Shown here: one piece after another, positions 1-6,910 of the stretch | Layout: the number at the start of each line of letters is the position of its first letter | How positions within the stretch are numbered: the stretch's first letter is position 1 | DNA from: a virus | Length of the DNA: 50,839 nucleotides | Direction: 5' to 3' (one strand) | IMG/VR virus record: IMGVR_UViG_3300018063_000018 | Coordinates: 1-50,839 of that record | The notes under the pieces: generated by a model | Seen by the model: the letters and a program-made list of their open reading frames with translations, nothing else | What the model was told of the DNA's origin: nothing | Database searches by the model: none | Made by a program: the position numbers and the translations under genes

Positions 1-53
1 CGCCCCCCCACGCCCCCCCGTGCACGGAACCTAGATTTCCCCACTTTTCCAAG

Positions 54-596
54 TTACCCCCAAACATTCCCCCCTAAATCCTGAAAATAAACCCCCCCTA
101 CCCATTTAAAAGCCTCCCCTCTTTCCTCCCAGTATCTATCAATCACTTTATAACATTCTTCCTCGGTGTAAAATCTTCCAAGATAAATATCTTGGCTTTG
201 ATTTCTTACTCTCCACAGCTGTTTTCTTCTGTGAGCTTCGCTATGGTCATAAAAAACACTGAACCCTTTGTATCCTTTGTAGTTTTCTTTATTTTGGTTT
301 TGTGTAAAACTATCAACATCTCTTAAATTTTCAACTTTATTATTTAAAGTATCCCTATCTATGTGGTCTATTTCAGAAGTAGGCCAATGTTTTTTACATA
401 GAAACCAAACAATGTGGTGTACTTTATAGTTTTTTCTTTGAATTTTTAATCTTCTTATAACTTTACCATCGGGTCTCTTACTAAATTCTCCAATATTATC
501 CTTCAGCGGCCCATTAATCCATCCCCGAGTGTCGTAACTATAATTCTCCCTAATATACTCCAGTATTTCTTTTGGAGGCACCACAATTTTAGTCAC
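54..596 (-). CDS. HNH homing-type endonuclease with AP2-like C-terminal domain
   Basis: The 180-aa product has an HNH core near residues 60-95 (VHHIVWFL, then EIDHIDRDTLNNKVENLRDV), the usual His-x-Asp-His with Asn pattern of free-standing phage HNH nucleases. The C-terminal part (GYKGFSVFYD, WRVRNQSQDIYLGRFYTEEE) resembles the AP2-type DNA-binding domain often paired with HNH_3 nucleases. Such enzymes cut DNA at a target site and spread by repair. The start is GTG at 594-596, which overlaps the stop of the preceding gene as GTGA, so it is probably translationally coupled. It is the last gene of the left minus-strand cluster. A second gene of the same type lies at 20273-20785 and shares the LVWFL/IVWFL, HH/DH and LGxFxTE features. 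Confidence 0.85.
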   Translation of the reverse strand: MTKIVVPPKEILEYIRENYSYDTRGWINGPLKDNIGEFSKRPDGKVIRRLKIQRKNYKVHHIVWFLCKKHWPTSEIDHIDRDTLNNKVENLRDVDSFTQNQNKENYKGYKGFSVFYDHSEAHRRKQLWRVRNQSQDIYLGRFYTEEECYKVIDRYWEERGEAFKWVGGVYFQDLGGNVWG

Positions 597-751
597 TTAC
601 CACCCCACAAATAATAAATTACTGCTATTGGAAGTACTACAGGCCATAGCACTGCCAAAAAAATATTATCTACTGCGCCCTCCTCCCCGTAATTAACAAT
701 TATGATTGCAATCCCACCAACTAAATATAAGTACAGCGCCACATATATCAT
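593..751 (-). CDS. Small membrane protein (52 aa)
   Basis: This short reading frame begins with an ATG after a strong GGAGG ribosome-binding site and overlaps its neighbours on both sides (ATGA with the upstream gene, GTGA with the HNH gene). The product has two hydrophobic stretches, an N-terminal one (YVALYLYLVGGIAIIIV) and a C-terminal one (FLAVLWPVVLPIAVIYYL), joined by an acidic NYGEEGAVDN linker. A two-helix inner-membrane hairpin is the simplest reading. No family is recognised. Confidence 0.65.
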   Translation of the reverse strand: MIYVALYLYLVGGIAIIIVNYGEEGAVDNIFLAVLWPVVLPIAVIYYLWGGK

Positions 752-927
752 ATTTTTATTACCTCCACATCATCTATGCTCACCTTCATAAAGAACACTG
801 TTTGCCGCGCATCGTTTTCAGAATCGAAATTCAAAGCATCGTCTTTGCTGTTACACCAGCCAAGCTCTTTGAGATTAATGTCGTAGCATATGTACATATT
901 TGTAATTTTATGTTTGACTATGCACAT
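748..927 (-). CDS. Small hypothetical protein (59 aa)
   Basis: The ATG follows an AGGAGT ribosome-binding site and overlaps the stop of the preceding gene as TAATG. The stop overlaps the next gene as ATGA. The product begins MCIVKHKITNMYICYDIN and contains NSKDDALNFDSENDARQ. It is soluble, slightly acidic at its centre, and matches no family I can name. The overlaps on both sides are the main evidence that it is translated. Confidence 0.6.
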   Translation of the reverse strand: MCIVKHKITNMYICYDINLKELGWCNSKDDALNFDSENDARQTVFFMKVSIDDVEVIKI

Positions 928-1118
928 TATTTACTCCTGCGCTTAGGTTCTACTTTGCTAACTTCTACGCTCGCTGAATCAAACAAGGTATTACCATATA
1001 ATATGGCGTCTTCTAACATATTATGTAGGCAAACAGATAAATATTTATATTCAGTTTTTGAGTCACAGTTTATAGTAACTACGAATTTCCTAGGTGTTTT
1101 GACAGCTGTTTTTTTCAT
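927..1118 (-). CDS. Small hypothetical protein (63 aa)
   Basis: The ATG at 1116-1118 overlaps the stop of the upstream gene (ATGA), so I prefer it to an in-frame GTG four codons earlier. The product has an N-terminal MKKTAVKTPRKFVVTI, a middle with a Cys pair, and a basic end (KRRSK). No family is recognised. It sits in a run of coupled small genes reading leftward. Confidence 0.6.
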   Translation of the reverse strand: MKKTAVKTPRKFVVTINCDSKTEYKYLSVCLHNMLEDAILYGNTLFDSASVEVSKVEPKRRSK

Positions 1119-1612
1119 TTGTCTATCCACGATCCGTCGTACACTGTAGTTGTGTATGTCTCTGATCTACTTGTTATTTTATAGTATTTTGTACCTTTCA
1201 TAGGAATGTGGAGATTAACAATTATATTTTTAAAATTAGCAACATTACTGTTTTTATTTACTACAGCCCAATACCAATAATACATAAAAGTATCTGATTG
1301 ACCGATAGACGGCTCTTCATTATTTCTTAGAGACTTGTCTGATAGCAGCTTTGTAATACAGCTAACTAGAGGCAGGAAATCTTTATAGTGATTATCTTCT
1401 GTAAGAATTATATCTATTTGAATGCTGGTGATGTGGTTATTGATGTTAATATCATTAGGGTAATCATACATCTCTAGAGCCTCTTTAGCTATTAAATAGA
1501 GAGACTCCATCTCTTTTAATTTGTTAATTTCTTCTTGTTTTCTTGAAACGAATTTATCAAAGAAGTCTATAAATATAGGGTATCGCTTGGATATTGCTGT
1601 TGATTTAGACAT
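1115..1612 (-). CDS. Hypothetical protein (165 aa)
   Basis: This is a soluble protein with a charged N-terminal helix (residues about 15-50, FFDKFVSRKQEEINKLKEME) and a middle rich in Ile and Asn. The C-terminal third is aromatic and strand-like (MYYWYWAVVNK, KGTKYYKITSRSETY). I recognise no conserved domain. It is the largest gene of the left minus-strand cluster apart from the HNH gene and overlaps the next gene by ATGA. Its ribosome-binding site (AAGAAAGAT) is weak. Confidence 0.65.
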   Translation of the reverse strand: MSKSTAISKRYPIFIDFFDKFVSRKQEEINKLKEMESLYLIAKEALEMYDYPNDININNHITSIQIDIILTEDNHYKDFLPLVSCITKLLSDKSLRNNEEPSIGQSDTFMYYWYWAVVNKNSNVANFKNIIVNLHIPMKGTKYYKITSRSETYTTTVYDGSWIDK

Positions 1613-1630
1613 TTAGTGATCTTTCTTATT

Positions 1631-1717
1631 TCACCACGGCCATATTGTTAACCAGAACGCTGTGCTTGTTAAAAAACCAGCTGTGAACCATATGATTATT
1701 TTGGTATTATCCTTCAT
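1631..1717 (-). CDS. Very short membrane peptide (28 aa)
   Basis: The peptide is one hydrophobic segment (IIIWFTAGFLTSTAFWLTIW) after a short charged start (MKDNTK). Its ATG lies about 8 bases after GGAGGAAC and overlaps the stop of the upstream short gene as ATGA. It would span the membrane once. Size makes the call uncertain; the strong ribosome-binding site and overlap support it. Confidence 0.45.
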   Translation of the reverse strand: MKDNTKIIIWFTAGFLTSTAFWLTIWPW

Positions 1718-1824
1718 TTTTGATGTTCCTCCTTCATTTTTGATGCTCCATAAGCGCGGATGCGATTGTATAGCATTGTTGCCCCATTATCAGCTATATC
1801 ATTAGCTACCGCATTGTAACTCAT
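1714..1824 (-). CDS. Short peptide with one copy of the YNRIRA repeat motif (36 aa)
   Basis: This is the first gene of the left minus-strand cluster. It begins ATG at 1822-1824 after AAGGGTG and ends overlapping the next start. It contains YNRIRAYGASK, which matches the end of the 11-residue repeat protein at the right edge of the window (CNRIRAPEMNAS); the DNA shares gcgcggatgcgattg at 1754-1768 and 50613-50627. It may be a decayed relative of that protein. The start codon is only moderately supported. Confidence 0.4.
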   Translation of the reverse strand: MSYNAVANDIADNGATMLYNRIRAYGASKMKEEHQK

Positions 1825-1834
1825 ACTTACACCC

Positions 1835-1862
1835 TTGACAAGAGGATTCTCTATACTACACT
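1835..1862 (+). promoter_or_regulatory. Candidate sigma-70-like promoter
   Basis: TTGACA at 1835-1840 and TACACT at 1857-1862 are separated by 16 bases. Initiation about 7 bases downstream would fall at or near G1869, the first base of the structured RNA candidate. It sits between the divergent left cluster and the plus-strand late genes. Confidence 0.45.
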
Positions 1863-1868
1863 GTATGC

Positions 1869-1949
1869 GGGGCTGGGCGCGAGCGTTTAGTGTCCGCCGC
1901 CATGAAGGATCATGTAGACGTGATGCACCTACACCTGAAGCTCAGCCCC
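1869..1949 (+). ncRNA. Candidate structured RNA or structured leader, closed by a 10-bp helix
   Basis: GGGGCTGGGC (1869-1878) pairs with GCTCAGCCCC (1940-1949) over 10 bp, including one G-U pair at 1876/1942 that would be a C-A mismatch on the other strand, so the RNA is probably read on the plus strand. Inside, GTAG...CTAC and GTG/CAC (about 1915-1933) form a smaller hairpin. It lacks the T-arm of a tRNA and I recognise no ribozyme core. It lies directly after a promoter-like sequence and just before the small-terminase-like gene. It could be a small RNA, a 5' leader element, or a packaging-related site. Confidence 0.4.
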
Positions 1950-1968
1950 TTAACTTTGTGTTAGATGT

Positions 1969-2406
1969 ATGTACAAGAGATTAAAAAAACGTAACCTTAG
2001 AGATTCTATACGATCTAAATACAAAGCTACAGACGTGCTTTATGATAAAATGGTGTTTTATCACGAGAAAGCAGAAAAGATTGCTTTGTTTTTAATTAAA
2101 GTAGTTGAACAAAATAACATATCAAGGGGTGATTTGCTAGTTGCTCTACACAAAGATATGAACCAGTTTAATAACATAGCTATAGAGTGTGCATCTAAAT
2201 TAGCTCCATACCAATCGCCTAAGTTAGAGAGCATCGAGGTTAAGAAAGATATTACACATAGGTTCGTGGTTGTAGCGCCTAAAGTAATAAACGATAGTAC
2301 AACATGGTTGAAAACTACTATGCAGTTTGAGCCCCCAATGAAATTAATCAATGGGGGTGGCAACGGTAAAATTAAAATAGTTGAAGATATTGAAGTAATA
2401 AATTAG
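1969..2406 (+). CDS. Putative terminase small subunit-like protein
   Basis: The 145-aa product has a basic N-terminus (MYKRLKKRNLRDSIRSKY), a helical middle (about residues 25-80), and a segment CASKLAPYQSPKLESIEV that resembles the region before the C-terminal tail of many phage small-terminase-like proteins. A small terminase recognises packaging sites and works with the ATPase encoded at 5290-6897. Function is inferred from this resemblance and from being the first late gene; the helix-turn-helix is not clear enough to be certain. The ribosome-binding site is weak. Confidence 0.5.
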   Translation: MYKRLKKRNLRDSIRSKYKATDVLYDKMVFYHEKAEKIALFLIKVVEQNNISRGDLLVALHKDMNQFNNIAIECASKLAPYQSPKLESIEVKKDITHRFVVVAPKVINDSTTWLKTTMQFEPPMKLINGGGNGKIKIVEDIEVIN

Positions 2407-2423
2407 AGGTATATATAAGTGGT

Positions 2424-2436
2424 TGCGCGAAGCGCA
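2424..2436 (+). promoter_or_regulatory. Leader hairpin TGCGC-GAA-GCGCA before a ribosome-binding site
   Basis: A perfect 5-bp stem with a GAA loop, followed by GAACGGAAAGAACTATA and the ATG of the 90-aa gene. The same layout, with compensating base changes, occurs at 2908-2920. Confidence 0.5.
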
Positions 2437-2456
2437 GAACGGAAAGAACTATAGAT

Positions 2457-2729
2457 ATGGCAGCGGTAACAGGTCCTACGCCGTTTGGGGCACCGACATT
2501 TACAGCGCCTGCATTAGATACATTTAGTGTATCACCGTCCAACTCCGTTAATTTTAATTCTATGGCTAGAGCGATTTACGTTGGTGTAGGGGGGAATATT
2601 ACACTTGTAACCCCCGCGGGTACTGTACAAGAGTTTATAGGTGTTCCACAAGGCAGTATTCTTCCTGTGGTTTCTATTAGAGTTAACTCCACTAGTACAA
2701 CTGCATCATCTCTTGTAGGTTTGATATGA
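2457..2729 (+). CDS. Small virion-associated beta protein, spike-base-like
   Basis: The 90-aa product has a Pro/Ala/Thr-rich start and a beta-rich core (MARAIYVGVGGNITLVTPAG, VPQGSILPVVSIRVNSTSTTA). This pattern matches a family of small phage and gene-transfer-agent proteins annotated as spike base proteins, in which a short beta sandwich ends in a VxRVN...TA strand. It is translated from a leader with a GAA-loop hairpin and overlaps the next gene as ATGA. A role in the virion is inferred from the family and late position. Confidence 0.6.
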   Translation: MAAVTGPTPFGAPTFTAPALDTFSVSPSNSVNFNSMARAIYVGVGGNITLVTPAGTVQEFIGVPQGSILPVVSIRVNSTSTTASSLVGLI

Positions 2730-2878
2730 CTCTGTACAGTTTTATTGGCATAGCAATCAATATTTGGAAGATGACTAAGGGTACAGGTGGTAGCGTTGTG
2801 CCTTCTAATGCTATATTGGATAGGTTCGACGTACCTATTGTAGACAGGTTTGGGGAATATTTAGTTAGTAGAGTATAA
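2726..2878 (+). CDS. Small hypothetical protein (50 aa)
   Basis: It starts with an ATG overlapping the previous stop (ATGA). The N-terminus is hydrophobic (MTLYSFIGIAINIW) and the rest soluble (GGSVVPSNAILDRFDVPIVDRFGEYLVSRV). No family is recognised. Coupling to the spike-base-like gene suggests co-expression. Confidence 0.6.
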   Translation: MTLYSFIGIAINIWKMTKGTGGSVVPSNAILDRFDVPIVDRFGEYLVSRV

Positions 2879-2907
2879 CTAAGTGGTGATGGGTACATCG
2901 AAGATGT

Positions 2908-2920
2908 TGCACGAAGTGCA
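2908..2920 (+). promoter_or_regulatory. Leader hairpin TGCAC-GAA-GTGCA, covarying copy
   Basis: Same geometry as 2424-2436. The fourth stem pair changes from G-C to A-T on both sides, so pairing is kept. The following bases GAACGGAAAGAGCTATAAATATG lead into the ATG at 2941. Confidence 0.5.
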
Positions 2921-2940
2921 GAACGGAAAGAGCTATAAAT

Positions 2941-3696
2941 ATGCCCACTAATATTTATAATATGGCTGATACGTGGAATGCTGGAGGCACCACATTCACA
3001 GCTATAAAGATGAATGTTACAAATACAGCATCGGCTGCTGATTCATTGTTAATGAATTTACAGGTAGGCAGTGTTGATAAATTTAAAATCTCTAAAACAC
3101 TAATAACTGGATTGCAATTTTTAGATATTAATAACGCGTCAGCAATCGTTAATATAACTTCTGGTATAGCAGATGGAGGGTGGGTTTCGTTTGGTAATAG
3201 TATACAAATAGGTAGAGGGTCTACTTTGAGTGCTCAAATAGACACGGGTACATATTCACTATTAAATGGAGCTAGAATAAGATTTGCATCCGATACGGGT
3301 GGAGCGGTTACAAGTGATTTAATACCTGAAGCATCTGGAATACTATCTCTAAGTTTATCTACAGTTGCTCAAACATTCAGGGTATATCGTACCATTACTG
3401 ATGCGTCTAATTATGAGCGGCAAGCGTTACAGTCAGGTGCAGGTTATTTTGAATGGGCAGCTGAAACAGCTGGAACAGGGACAGATAACATAGATTTAAG
3501 GCTGACACCGGCGGGTACTGGCGGAGTTACACTACAAACAACTACAGTAAGAGTTAATCAAACTCCGACAGCTAACACCAGCGCAGCAACTGCAATTACT
3601 AATGGTGCTGATTCATCTACTAATCTTGGCCATCGAGCATCATTTAACATGAATGGAACAACATACTGGTTCCCATGTGGAGCGACAGCGTTTTAA
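2941..3696 (+). CDS. Putative fibre or decoration virion protein
   Basis: The 251-aa product is rich in Thr, Ala, Ser, Asn and Gly with short beta segments (TFTAIKMNVTNTASAADSLL, MNLQVGSVDKFKIS). This is typical of phage fibre-like proteins with a repetitive beta core. The C-terminal part (IDLRLTPAGTGGVTLQT) is also fibre-like. No enzyme motif is visible. It lies with other small virion-type genes ahead of the terminase. Confidence 0.6.
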   Translation: MPTNIYNMADTWNAGGTTFTAIKMNVTNTASAADSLLMNLQVGSVDKFKISKTLITGLQFLDINNASAIVNITSGIADGGWVSFGNSIQIGRGSTLSAQIDTGTYSLLNGARIRFASDTGGAVTSDLIPEASGILSLSLSTVAQTFRVYRTITDASNYERQALQSGAGYFEWAAETAGTGTDNIDLRLTPAGTGGVTLQTTTVRVNQTPTANTSAATAITNGADSSTNLGHRASFNMNGTTYWFPCGATAF

Positions 3697-3711
3697 AAAG
3701 AACTATAGGTA

Positions 3712-3909
3712 ATGGAAAATACAACTAACACAATAAAAATAGAGTTTACAATAGAAGAACTACAAAACAATGTAGGCTTAATAGACGCAGGATTGCGAGC
3801 TACAGGTCTCAGATCAGCTGGAATAGCGTATCGATTAGCCACTAAAATGCAGACAGCTCTGGATGACTACAACAAGATAACTGACTTAAAAGTGGAGAAG
3901 GCACTATGA
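3712..3909 (+). CDS. Small helical hypothetical protein (65 aa)
   Basis: A soluble helical protein (KIEFTIEELQNNVGLIDAGL, RLATKMQTALDDYNKI) starting at an ATG after AAAGAACTATAGGTA and ending in ATGA overlap with the next gene. No family is recognised; its position suggests a small late accessory protein. Confidence 0.65.
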   Translation: MENTTNTIKIEFTIEELQNNVGLIDAGLRATGLRSAGIAYRLATKMQTALDDYNKITDLKVEKAL

Positions 3910-4082
3910 TTTGGTTTAGCTTACTCCTAGTTATCTTTTGGAAACCGATTTATTGGCTAACCCGCTACATTTATCTGAATTTCTATAAAAAAGAAACAGC
4001 GTCGGCAAGTAATTATCTTAAATCTATCAACTCTTGGTTCATTGTGTTATGGGGATTGGTGTTCCCAGGAGATCATAAATGA
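3906..4082 (+). CDS. Small membrane protein (58 aa)
   Basis: The frame is coupled to both neighbours by ATGA overlaps. The product has an N-terminal hydrophobic stretch (IWFSLLLVIFW) followed by aromatic residues (KPIYWLTRYIYLNFY) and a second hydrophobic stretch near the end (WFIVLWGLVF). It probably sits in the inner membrane. It precedes a gene with a Tat-type signal peptide, but no functional link can be shown. Confidence 0.6.
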   Translation: MIWFSLLLVIFWKPIYWLTRYIYLNFYKKETASASNYLKSINSWFIVLWGLVFPGDHK

Positions 4083-4591
4083 GTGAGTTATCTAGACGTA
4101 AATTTTTATCACTATTGGCTGTCGCGCCTGTAGTACCATATATATTTATTAAAGAAGCAGCTGCTGAAATAGTGGCTACGGTTGATTTTGGATTTACTTT
4201 TGGTAAAGTAACAGCGCCTCCTGGATTTGATGAAATAATTAGAAATACTTTGAGAAGTAGAGCACCTGAGCTAGTAAATAATTTAACAAAAAATAATACA
4301 TTATTTCTACGATTAGAAGAAAATAAATATGTTCAAGTCAATAAAATTGATCCAGAGGCACAAAAAGCTAGAATTATTAAAGCTTTAGATGATAGGAGAA
4401 TGGATAATAATACGACAGGATTTACTTCTACTCACACCCCAAGACCTATTAAGCAAGAAGATTTGTGGATATCTAAAGAAGAAACTAAGGAAGAGTATGA
4501 AAGAAGTAAACAATTATATGAATGTAATAAAAATATTTGGCACAGTACTGCACATGGCGGAATATTTAAACCTATAAAAGAGGTAATTTAA
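4079..4591 (+). CDS. Tat-signal protein carrying a stretch like the capsid protein N-arm
   Basis: Residues 1-30 form a classical twin-arginine signal: SRRKFLSLLAVAP, a hydrophobic region, then KEAAAE, a likely cleavage site. Residues about 48-80 (FDEIIRNTLRSRAPELVNNL, then TKNNTLFLRLEENK) align without gaps to residues 6-38 of the major capsid protein (LSEIVTTTLRNRTGILQDNV, then SRNNALLARLNRKG), about 13 identical positions in 30. The rest is charged and helical. The combination suggests either an exported protein sharing the capsid arm fold or a false Tat signal on a structural protein. No enzyme motif is seen. Confidence 0.6.
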   Translation: MSELSRRKFLSLLAVAPVVPYIFIKEAAAEIVATVDFGFTFGKVTAPPGFDEIIRNTLRSRAPELVNNLTKNNTLFLRLEENKYVQVNKIDPEAQKARIIKALDDRRMDNNTTGFTSTHTPRPIKQEDLWISKEETKEEYERSKQLYECNKNIWHSTAHGGIFKPIKEVI

Positions 4592-4852
4592 ATGGCTTAC
4601 GGCAGTAAAGGTTACGGCAACCCCGCGCCTAATCGTTCACACGCAAAAGCTCAAAACTTTCCAGGCTACAAATGTTTACCTACTGGCAAATCACCCGCTA
4701 GGCGATCATCTGGTAAGATGAGCAGCGCTCATGGAACTAATAGTGGTGATTCAACCAAAGGCATGCAGAATGCATCTAACCGAATAGGCCACGATTGTAA
4801 AGGATTTAAATCTGGTATTGGTAATACAAGTGGCCCTAAGAAGATTGATTAA
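4592..4852 (+). CDS. Small basic Gly/Ser-rich protein (86 aa)
   Basis: A low-complexity, basic product (MAYGSKGYGNPAPNRSHAK, ARRSSGKMSSAHGTNSGD) that is probably disordered. The ATG lies right after the preceding stop, with AGAGG upstream. No family is recognised. Basic disordered proteins in this position may bind DNA, but nothing here proves it. Confidence 0.6.
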   Translation: MAYGSKGYGNPAPNRSHAKAQNFPGYKCLPTGKSPARRSSGKMSSAHGTNSGDSTKGMQNASNRIGHDCKGFKSGIGNTSGPKKID

Positions 4853-4855
4853 AAT

Positions 4856-4975
4856 ATGTTGAATATTTATGCTTTATTTTATATATTAACCAAAGAAATA
4901 GGGTTGTCTACCCAACAAGCCTTAGATTTAGTTCAAATAACTTTTATTAGTTATAACGTTAATATTGAGGTGTAA
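4856..4975 (+). CDS. Small hypothetical protein (39 aa)
   Basis: A short frame fills the gap between two genes: MLNIYALFYILTKEIGLS, then TQQALDLVQITFISYNVNIEV. It looks like one or two amphipathic helices. Its end overlaps the ribosome-binding site of the next gene. Support is limited to position and tight packing. Confidence 0.45.
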   Translation: MLNIYALFYILTKEIGLSTQQALDLVQITFISYNVNIEV

Positions 4976-4976
4976 A

Positions 4977-5264
4977 ATGCCTAAAAAGAAAAAACTCCAC
5001 GAAGCACCCCCAACTATTGTTGTTTGCGAGCCCTACACAGCCGAAGAGCAAGAAACACGGTTTAAAAAAGACTACGAATTTAATAAAGGTGTGCCTAAGC
5101 GTTCTCCTGTAAGTGGTTGGGAAGATAAATACATCACTAAAGGACAATCTAATGCTTCACCCAGAGAAATATCTCTGGTAAAAGGTACGGCGCATAGATT
5201 TGGTGGTGTGCGTAGTGGCAATAGTTATGGTAAGCGTCCTGCAATGCGGAGGATTAAGGTTTGA
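4977..5264 (+). CDS. Small basic hypothetical protein (95 aa)
   Basis: I chose ATG 4977 (MPKKKKLHEAPP) over an in-frame TTG at 4965 because GAGG lies just upstream of it. The product is basic and Gly/Ser-rich towards the end (HRFGGVRSGNSYGKRPAMRR). It resembles the 86-aa gene before it in composition and may share its role. No domain is recognised. Confidence 0.6.
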   Translation: MPKKKKLHEAPPTIVVCEPYTAEEQETRFKKDYEFNKGVPKRSPVSGWEDKYITKGQSNASPREISLVKGTAHRFGGVRSGNSYGKRPAMRRIKV

Positions 5265-5289
5265 CACCATCCAGCTTTAATTAGAGAAT

Positions 5290-6897
5290 ATGGATAAACC
5301 TAAACTAAATATAGCGTGGCAACCGTTACCTGGGCCGCAGAGTTGGCTCATTACTTGCCCCGTATTTGAGACATTATTTGGCGGAGCGAGAGGCGGCGGT
5401 AAATCAGACGGAGTATTGGGTGAATTTGCCGTTCATGCTGATATGTATGGCAGTGCTGCTATTGGTTTATGTGTTAGGCGCGAAAGAACACAACTCCGTG
5501 AGCTTATTGAGCGTAGTAGGATTATCTACAGTCTTCTTGGGGCTAAGTTTAATGAAGTAGATAAAATGTGGCGTTTTCCTGGAGGTGCTCGCCTTACATT
5601 TGCTTATTTAGAGAATGATTCCGATGCTATGAGTTACCAGGGGCACAGCTATACTAGAGTATACGTTGAAGAAATGGGAACATTTCCAAATGAAGCCCCC
5701 ATTAAAAAGCTTATTGCAACTCTTGGACGTAACCCTGATGTGTCTTCCAGGTTTATTGCTACTGCTAATCCTGGTGGTCCGGGGCATTTATGGATAAAGC
5801 AGCGATATATAGACCCTGCGCCTCTTGGAATGAAAATACTACCAACCGAGTATAAAAACCCATTCACGAATGAAACTATTAAAAAAGAGAGAATTTTTAT
5901 ACCTTCAAAGGTTACGGATAATAAATATACTTATACTAATGAGTACATTGGTAATCTGTACATGGCTGGCAACGAGCAGCTTGTTCGTGCTTGGCTTATG
6001 GGCGATTGGAATGTAATGCTTGGTGCATTTTTCCAGGAATGGGATACTGCTAACCATGTAATTAAAACGTTTAAGGTCCCCGACAGTTGGACTAGATTTA
6101 TGTCTATGGATTGGGGCAGCGCTAAACCTTTTTCTGTTGGCTGGTGGGCTATTGTTCCAGATGAGTTTGATTTTATAGACTATAATCAGAAATTTTATGG
6201 AATGACTCCTGAAATCAATTCTTGGGTCGACAATAAGCGGTTACTACTCCCTAGAGGGGCTATTGTAAGGTATAAAGAATGGTACGGAGCACCGAAAGAT
6301 AAAAACGGGCTAACCGTTCCCAATGTAGGTCTCAAATTAGACGCATCTAAAGTAGCTGAAGGTATATGTTTGAGAGAGCAATCGGAGCCTAAAAATGAGA
6401 ACGGTAGGGCACGACTTACCTACAGAGTTATTGATCCATCCGCTACTAAAGAAGATGGCGGGCCATCTATCACAGAAAGAATGTCAAAATATCCCTATCA
6501 TCTACACTTCAGGAAAGCAGATAATTCCCGTGTTGCTAAGGGCGGCGCCATGGGTGGCTGGGATGCAGTGCGTGAACGATTAATGGGGGAAGATGGTCGA
6601 CCGATGATTTATTTTATGGATAGCTGCCCTGAAGCTATAAGAACACTACCAGCTATGCAACATGACGAAAATAAACCTGAAGATGTAGATACAAAGGGCG
6701 AAGATCACGCTCCTGATGAAATCAGATACGCCTGCATGAGTAGACCCTACCATAGATCATATAGTGATAATATGGTTAGAGATTTATTACGTAAGAAAGA
6801 CAACACATTTGGCATCAATATTTCATCTATAGCTATACATGATGATTTAAATAGCATTGTTACTCACAGTAATTTTAATAAAGCTAGGATTAATTAA
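5290..6897 (+). CDS. terL: Terminase large subunit
   Basis: The 535-aa product is the DNA-packaging motor. The ATPase has Walker A GGARGGGKS at residues 31-39 and Walker B VYVEE at 124-128, followed by TANPGG, a typical coupling segment. The C-terminal nuclease domain shows SMDWGSAKP near 272, RVIDPSAT near 380 and a final DHAPDEIRYA, consistent with the RNase H-like metal-binding aspartates. It translocates DNA into the prohead through the portal and cuts it. The portal gene lies downstream at 10171. The ATG follows a weak AGAG; a TTGACA at 5261 overlaps the previous stop. Confidence 0.95.
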   Translation: MDKPKLNIAWQPLPGPQSWLITCPVFETLFGGARGGGKSDGVLGEFAVHADMYGSAAIGLCVRRERTQLRELIERSRIIYSLLGAKFNEVDKMWRFPGGARLTFAYLENDSDAMSYQGHSYTRVYVEEMGTFPNEAPIKKLIATLGRNPDVSSRFIATANPGGPGHLWIKQRYIDPAPLGMKILPTEYKNPFTNETIKKERIFIPSKVTDNKYTYTNEYIGNLYMAGNEQLVRAWLMGDWNVMLGAFFQEWDTANHVIKTFKVPDSWTRFMSMDWGSAKPFSVGWWAIVPDEFDFIDYNQKFYGMTPEINSWVDNKRLLLPRGAIVRYKEWYGAPKDKNGLTVPNVGLKLDASKVAEGICLREQSEPKNENGRARLTYRVIDPSATKEDGGPSITERMSKYPYHLHFRKADNSRVAKGGAMGGWDAVRERLMGEDGRPMIYFMDSCPEAIRTLPAMQHDENKPEDVDTKGEDHAPDEIRYACMSRPYHRSYSDNMVRDLLRKKDNTFGINISSIAIHDDLNSIVTHSNFNKARIN

Positions 6898-6910
6898 AGG
6901 TGTTAATCTA

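Noticed and set aside
1-53. C-rich run at the left edge
   Set aside because: Too short and at the contig end; could be real or a sequencing or assembly artefact, so no feature is called.
706-1149. 147-aa plus-strand frame
   Set aside because: Opposes three minus-strand genes joined by stop-start overlaps with good ribosome-binding sites.
1869-1949. tRNA or ribozyme
   Set aside because: The acceptor-like helix is present, but no T-arm, anticodon arm or recognisable ribozyme core was found.
1900-1963. 20-aa plus-strand frame inside the structured RNA
   Set aside because: No ribosome-binding site, and the base pairing explains the sequence better.
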